Below, piece by piece: positions 60,291 through 64,000 of a stretch of DNA of 64,000 bases. Source of the DNA: Rhizobium tibeticum. Its GTDB lineage: Bacteria > Pseudomonadota > Alphaproteobacteria > Rhizobiales > Rhizobiaceae. The stretch lies in contig NZ_FOCV01000025.1 in the NCBI RefSeq assembly GCF_900110205.1, forward strand, positions 1 to 64,000. The letters are read 5' to 3'. Position numbers and translations under genes: made by a program. The stretch's first letter is position 1. Every line of letters begins with the position of its first letter. The notes under the pieces were generated by a model. It ran no database searches. It saw only the letters and a list, made by a program, of their open reading frames with translations, and was not told the origin of the DNA.

Positions 60291-61051
60291 CCTCGTTCGA
60301 GGCCGACTACTGGAAGGCGAGCGTTCGTCCTTCGCCCAATCACGGCGAGCGTGCAGGCGGGCGCAAGCCCGACATGATCCTTCTGCACTATACAGGCATG
60401 CCAACGCCGGATGGAGCGTTGGAATGGCTCTGTCGTGACGAGAGCCAGGTCTCGAGTCACTACTTCGTAAGTGAAGCCGGCGAGGTTCTTCAGCTCGTGC
60501 CTGAGGAGCGCCGCGCGTGGCACGCCGGCAAAAGTTATTGGCAGGGCGAGACCGATATCAACTCTTTGTCGATCGGGATCGAGATCGCCAATGCAGGGCA
60601 TCCCGGCGGTCTACCCGAGTATCCGCAAGAACAAATTCAGGCGCTCGTCGAATTGTGTCGCGATTGCGGCAAACGTTGGTCCATCGCCCCCGAACGGGTG
60701 CTTGGGCACTCCGATGTCGCACCGATTCGGAAGGTTGATCCGGGGGAAAAATTTCCCTGGAAGGACCTCCACAGAGCCGGTGTCGGGCACTGGGTCGAGC
60801 CTGCCCCGATTGCTGGTGGAAGATTTTTCCAACGCGGTGACAGCGGCCAGCCGGTCGAGGCCCTGCAGTCGATGCTCTCGCTTTACGGTTATGCGACAGA
60901 AATCACAGGCGAATTCTCCGACAAGACGGCAGGCGATGTCGAGGCCTTCCAGCGCCACTTCCGGCCTGCTCGGATCGATGGAATCGCAGATTTTTCGACG
61001 ATAGACACGCTGCACCGTTTGCTGGCGTCGCTTTCACATTACTCCTCATAA
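60287..61051 (+). CDS. N-acetylmuramoyl-L-alanine amidase (AmiD type) with PG-binding domain
   Basis: The protein has 254 residues. The Amidase_2 domain shows M-I-L-L-H-Y-T-G-M-P (first zinc His), V-S-S-H-Y-F-V-S, and R-A-W-H-A-G-K-S-Y-W. N-S-L-S-I-G-I-E-I-A-N carries the catalytic Glu, and V-L-G-H-S-D-V-A-P-I-R-K-V-D-P-G has the remaining His and Asp. A PG_binding_1 module follows (L-Q-S-M-L-S-L-Y-G-Y-A-T-E-I-T-G-E-F). No signal peptide is evident at the ATGA start, so it may act in the cytosol on recycled anhydro-muropeptides (AmpD-like role). It is translationally coupled to the TerB-DnaJ gene. Confidence 0.92.
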   Translation: MTSFEADYWKASVRPSPNHGERAGGRKPDMILLHYTGMPTPDGALEWLCRDESQVSSHYFVSEAGEVLQLVPEERRAWHAGKSYWQGETDINSLSIGIEIANAGHPGGLPEYPQEQIQALVELCRDCGKRWSIAPERVLGHSDVAPIRKVDPGEKFPWKDLHRAGVGHWVEPAPIAGGRFFQRGDSGQPVEALQSMLSLYGYATEITGEFSDKTAGDVEAFQRHFRPARIDGIADFSTIDTLHRLLASLSHYSS

Positions 61052-61312
61052 GTCGTACTTTTATGACGGTACCGACTCCCGGGAATTCGGGAGTCTGCTG
61101 CGCCGCCACATGATTTCCCTATTATCTCCTCATTGCGATGGTCTAACGCCATCGTCGAACGGCGCTGCCTGGTTTGTTTTGGGGTTTCTGGCAGTCGTCA
61201 ATTGAAACAAAAAGAAATGCTGCAGAATAGCTAATGTATATCTGTCGCATATAGCCGGATTATTATTTAAATCATGATCCGGAAATTCTTTGGGTCGGAG
61301 TAATTAGACTGA

Positions 61313-61831
61313 ATGAATAAGATTATTTCTGCTGCAGTGTGCGTCAGCACACTGTTGATGGGCATCAATTGCGCCTTCGCGGGCGAGTGGGGTGGAAGGA
61401 TCCAGACACTTCCTTTGAAGACTGTCGATCGGACTAGCGGCTATGCAATGCCGGACTTCACCGCCAACAAATATTCAGCTCTCATCATCAAATACGCAAA
61501 CCAATACAACGTCCCTGTCGAGCTTGCTCAGGCGGTCGTGCGCGTCGAGAGCAATTTCAATCCCGATGCACGTGGTAGCGCGGGTGAAATCGGCCTCATG
61601 CAGATCAAGCCGGCCACGGCAAAGATGATGGGCTACTCGGGTACGAGGAAGGGGTTGTTCGATCCCGAGACAAACATCAAGTTCGGCATGAAATACTTGG
61701 CCACAGCGCATCAGCTCGGCGGTGGCGAAACCTGCGACACGATCCTGAAATACAATGCCGGCCACGGTGCCACCCGCATGAATCCGGTCTCCAAGGCCTA
61801 TTGCGGCAAGGTCCTGGCGATGCTCGACTGA
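61313..61831 (+). CDS. Small secreted SLT-type lytic transglycosylase
   Basis: The protein has 172 residues from the ATG behind GGAGTAATT. The signal peptide is about residues 1-23 (A-A-V-C-V-S-T-L-L-M-G-I-N-C-A-F-A). The SLT domain fills the rest: L-A-Q-A-V-V-R-V-E-S-N-F-N-P-D-A-R-G with catalytic Glu, G-E-I-G-L-M-Q-I-K-P-A-T-A, then L-F-D-P-E-T-N-I-K-F-G-M-K-Y-L and Y-N-A-G-H-G. It closely parallels the catalytic part of the lipoprotein at 56262. Two small hairpins lie in the 261-bp gap before it (around 61074-61096 and 61136-61156). Confidence 0.92.
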   Translation: MNKIISAAVCVSTLLMGINCAFAGEWGGRIQTLPLKTVDRTSGYAMPDFTANKYSALIIKYANQYNVPVELAQAVVRVESNFNPDARGSAGEIGLMQIKPATAKMMGYSGTRKGLFDPETNIKFGMKYLATAHQLGGGETCDTILKYNAGHGATRMNPVSKAYCGKVLAMLD

Positions 61832-61930
61832 TCATCTGAAACTGCTTGTTCGAGAATCGCTTCGGCCGGGTACATAAGAATATGATTCAACTTGGCGCCT
61901 ATGTTATCTCGCCTCTGAATGAGGTGACGT

Positions 61931-63118
61931 ATGGCAGTTGATTTCAAGGTGATCATCGTTGGACGCGGGATGATGGGCGCGGCTGCGGCCCGCCATCTTT
62001 CCGGCATGATCGACGGTGTTGCGCTCATCGGCCCCGGTGAGCCAGCCGAGCGCAAGAGCCATCATGGTGTTTTTGCCAGTCATTACGACGAGGCCCGCAT
62101 CACCCGGTCCTTCGACGACAATATGGTCTGGGCGATGCTGGCGGCACGCTCGCTCGACCGCTACCGGGAAATTGAAGCGAAGAGCGGCATTTCCTTTTTC
62201 TCGGAGGCGGGTTGTCTGTTTGCCGGACCGCCCGCCCGGCCGGGCCGGGGGTACCTTGGGCGGGCGCTGCAGGTAGCCGAAGCGCTCGATCTCGACGTCG
62301 AAACATTGCTGCCTGCGGCATTGCGCGACCGCTTTCCTCAGTTTGCGCTCGATCCTTCGTTCAACGGCTATCTCGAGGCGCGGCGTGCAGGCCACATCAA
62401 TCCGCGTGCGTTGGTTCTGGCTCAAACCAGACTTGCCGAGCAGGCCGGTGTGACGGTCATCGATGCAACTGTTGCTGCGGTTCGTGACGAAGGCACGTTC
62501 GTAGAGGTCCATGCGAATGGCAAGCGCTACACCGCGGAACGTGTGCTGGTCGCCGCCGGCGGGTTCAGCAAGTTCAATGATCTTCTGCCTGATGCCATCG
62601 ATGTTCGCGTTGCGGCACGCACTGTCGCCTTCTTCGAGCTGAGTGAGCGGCAAATGACGATCTTCTCCGAAATGCCTTCGACGATCGTCTTTGGCGACCG
62701 CGACGAGGACCATGTCTATATCCTGCCGCCGGTCGGCTATCCCGACGGCAAGACCTATCTCAAGATCGGCGGCGATCTGGAAACGCGCTCATTCGACACG
62801 CTCGAGGATATCGGAGCATGGTTTCGCTCTGACGGCGATTTGCTCGAGCGCGATCATCTGGTGTCGACGGCTTTGCGGCTCATGCCAGCATTGGCCGGCT
62901 GCCCAACGACCTCCGCGCCATGCGTGGCGACCTTCACGACAAGTGCATATCCTTACGTGGGATATACGGGGTCGCCGCGGATTGCGGTGCTGACCGGTGG
63001 CAATTTCGTTGCTGCGAAATCATCGGATGAGCTCGGTCGACTGGGCGCTGTCATCATGACGCAAGGCTGGCTCGGGGCCGAGGACTTCGGCCGGGAACTG
63101 ACGCCCGTCTTCCGCTAG
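61931..63118 (+). CDS. FAD-dependent oxidoreductase (DAO/sarcosine-oxidase-like)
   Basis: The protein has 395 residues behind GAGGTGACG. The dinucleotide-binding motif is V-I-I-V-G-R-G-M-M-G-A-A-A-A-R-H-L, with Arg in place of the second Gly of GxGxxG. The second stretch H-H-G-V-F-A-S-H-Y-D-E-A-R-I-T-R-S and the FAD-contacting V-L-V-A-A-G-G-F-S-K-F are typical of the D-amino-acid-oxidase family. The late segment L-T-G-G-N-F-V-A-A-K-S-S-D-E-L-G fits FAD binding. Relatives oxidise sarcosine, N-methyl amino acids or D-amino acids. The gene is single. It has no signal peptide. Substrate is unknown. Confidence 0.85.
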   Translation: MAVDFKVIIVGRGMMGAAAARHLSGMIDGVALIGPGEPAERKSHHGVFASHYDEARITRSFDDNMVWAMLAARSLDRYREIEAKSGISFFSEAGCLFAGPPARPGRGYLGRALQVAEALDLDVETLLPAALRDRFPQFALDPSFNGYLEARRAGHINPRALVLAQTRLAEQAGVTVIDATVAAVRDEGTFVEVHANGKRYTAERVLVAAGGFSKFNDLLPDAIDVRVAARTVAFFELSERQMTIFSEMPSTIVFGDRDEDHVYILPPVGYPDGKTYLKIGGDLETRSFDTLEDIGAWFRSDGDLLERDHLVSTALRLMPALAGCPTTSAPCVATFTTSAYPYVGYTGSPRIAVLTGGNFVAAKSSDELGRLGAVIMTQGWLGAEDFGRELTPVFR

Positions 63119-63227
63119 GCACGCGCGCCGGTGGCGAGGCGGCGCTTCGGGCCAACCCTTGCACTATTGCGTGGAGATTGGCGATATTTCAGTGGAATTC
63201 GCCCCAAGTCTCCGCTAAGGGAGCCGT

Positions 63228-63622
63228 GCCAGTTGGCCGGGCAGCCGCGCTTTACCAATGCCGAAAGGCGGTAGGGTGAGGAAAGTCCGGGCTCCACGGA
63301 AACACGGTGCCGGATAACGTCCGGCGAGGGCGACCTCAGGGAAAGTGCCACAGAAAGCAAACCGCCTGCCTCGGCAGGTAAGGGTGAAAGGGTGGGGTAA
63401 GAGCCCACCGCATCTCCGGTAACGGCGATGGCAAGGTAAACCCCACCGGGAGCAAGACCGAATAGGGATGACGTGGTGGGCGCAAGCCTTCCGGCCGGTT
63501 TCCAGGTCAGTCATCCGGGTGGGTTGCGTGAGGCAGCGTGCGAACGCTGTCCCAGAGGAATGGCTGCCACGTTCCGGCTTCGGCCGGGGCCATACAGAAC
63601 CCGGCTTACAGGCCAGCTGGCG
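63228..63622 (+). ncRNA. rnpB: RNase P RNA, bacterial class A
   Basis: About 395 nt. Universal blocks are present: GAGGAAAGTCCGGGCTCC near 63276 (P4 left side), ACAGAAAGCAAACCGCC, AGAGGAATGGCTGCCAC, and ACAGAACCCGGCTTACAGGCC at the 3' end (P4 right side). The termini pair as P1: GCCAGTTGGCC at 63228 with GGCCAGCTGGC at 63611. This catalytic RNA matures tRNA 5' ends with the RnpA protein. Ends are placed from the P1 helix and may be off by a few bases. Confidence 0.95.
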
Positions 63623-63665
63623 AACTACCTTTGCAGGAGCGTGCCTTCTATGATTGCCGTCGTTG

Positions 63666-63860
63666 CTAATGAGCGGTCGGCGCCTTCGCCAGACATTCCT
63701 CGCAGGTGGTGCTGCTGCGAGCAAGAATAGACCAACGCTTGAATATCTTGCCGCAGGAATCGCACTTTATGTCGGTCGTCATGCCAGTCTGCGACAGCGG
63801 AATACGTTTTTCCGGCTCAAAACGCCCGTAAAGAAGCCCCTTTAATGTGAAGTTTGTCAT
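63666..63860 (-). CDS. Small two-CxxC zinc-ribbon-like protein
   Basis: The protein has 64 residues from an ATG behind GTGGAGTAATGC. The C-terminal half has I-K-C-D-S-C-G-K-I-F and T-T-C-E-E-C-L-A, two CxxC pairs 19 residues apart that could bind one zinc ion. It lies just after rnpB on the opposite strand. The N-terminal half is basic (L-L-Y-G-R-F-E-P-E-K-R). I do not recognise a family. The Cys pattern and good ribosome site argue that it is real, though an internal ATG (M-T-T-D-I-K) could be the true start. The edge of the window follows. Confidence 0.55.
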   Translation of the reverse strand: MTNFTLKGLLYGRFEPEKRIPLSQTGMTTDIKCDSCGKIFKRWSILARSSTTCEECLAKAPTAH

Positions 63861-64000
63861 AGCATTACTCCACGTTGCTTATTTAGCACTGCATAATATG
63901 CGGCAGCCTCCAACGAGTTCAATTCTCCGGCCCTTCATTATTTTGCACGTGGTTCTATCCGAAGGGGTTGGTCGCCTACTTCAAAATGGATAGCAGCGGC

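Overview
The window looks like chromosomal DNA of a Rhizobiaceae member, most likely Ensifer/Sinorhizobium or a close relative. The evidence is the GC-rich alphaproteobacterial coding style, the run metF - btaA/btaB - PPi-phosphofructokinase - rnpB, the nag-type ABC transporter block, the rhizobial-type flagellin remnant, and many overlapping ATGA/GTGA gene junctions. No plasmid replication, phage or CRISPR locus was seen. The assignment rests on gene content and remembered synteny only.

Region by region. (1) 1-4.4 kb is accessory-looking. An IS1182-type transposase runs off the left edge and abuts a truncated VOC gene. Then come a MarR regulator and three exported proteins (alpha/beta hydrolase, cupin, Tat-exported epoxide hydrolase). 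The segment ends against the 3' remnant of a flagellin gene, about 330 bp from a tRNA with anticodon CAT. (2) 4.7-10 kb holds housekeeping and hypothetical genes: a SIMPL protein, a UPF0303 protein, an alditol-oxidase-like flavoenzyme and an AGE-family sugar epimerase/isomerase. (3) metH (10.1-13.9 kb) is preceded by a 20-bp perfect palindrome. (4) 14-22.4 kb is an N-acetylglucosamine-type locus: BadF-type kinase, GntR regulator and PP2C-like phosphatase on the minus strand, divergent from a five-gene ABC transporter/oxidoreductase operon. An identical 14-nt element sits in opposite orientation in each promoter. (5) 22.5-36.1 kb holds a NIPSNAP protein, an MHS-type transporter, a polyamine/iron-type ABC operon with an RpiR-type regulator, and a divergent set: N-formylglutamate amidohydrolase-like enzyme, APC permease, glutamine-synthetase-like ligase, aldehyde dehydrogenase and iron alcohol dehydrogenase. 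This set fits a gamma-glutamylated amine or amino-alcohol pathway. (6) 36.3-48 kb: an orphan ParA, an L,D-transpeptidase, small metabolic genes, a four-gene minus-strand operon (hydrolase, DMT exporter, CoA-transferase, TPP enzyme), RNase T2 and EttA. (7) 48-50 kb: a SahR-type ArsR-methyltransferase regulator and metF, preceded by the same palindrome as metH. (8) 50-64 kb: a 25-residue membrane peptide, several peptidoglycan enzymes, the betaine-lipid pair btaA-btaB with a PHO-box-like site, a LysE exporter, PPi-dependent phosphofructokinase, a TerB-DnaJ protein, a FAD oxidoreductase and the RNase P RNA.

The clearest multi-gene stories are three. The first is a methionine-cycle regulon visible inside one window (SahR controlling metH and metF from matching palindromes 38 kb apart). 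The second is a possible gamma-glutamyl route for ethanolamine or a similar amine. The third is the phosphate-starvation lipid-remodelling pair btaAB. Functional names come from motif recognition without database searches. Starts were chosen from Shine-Dalgarno placement and neighbour overlap.
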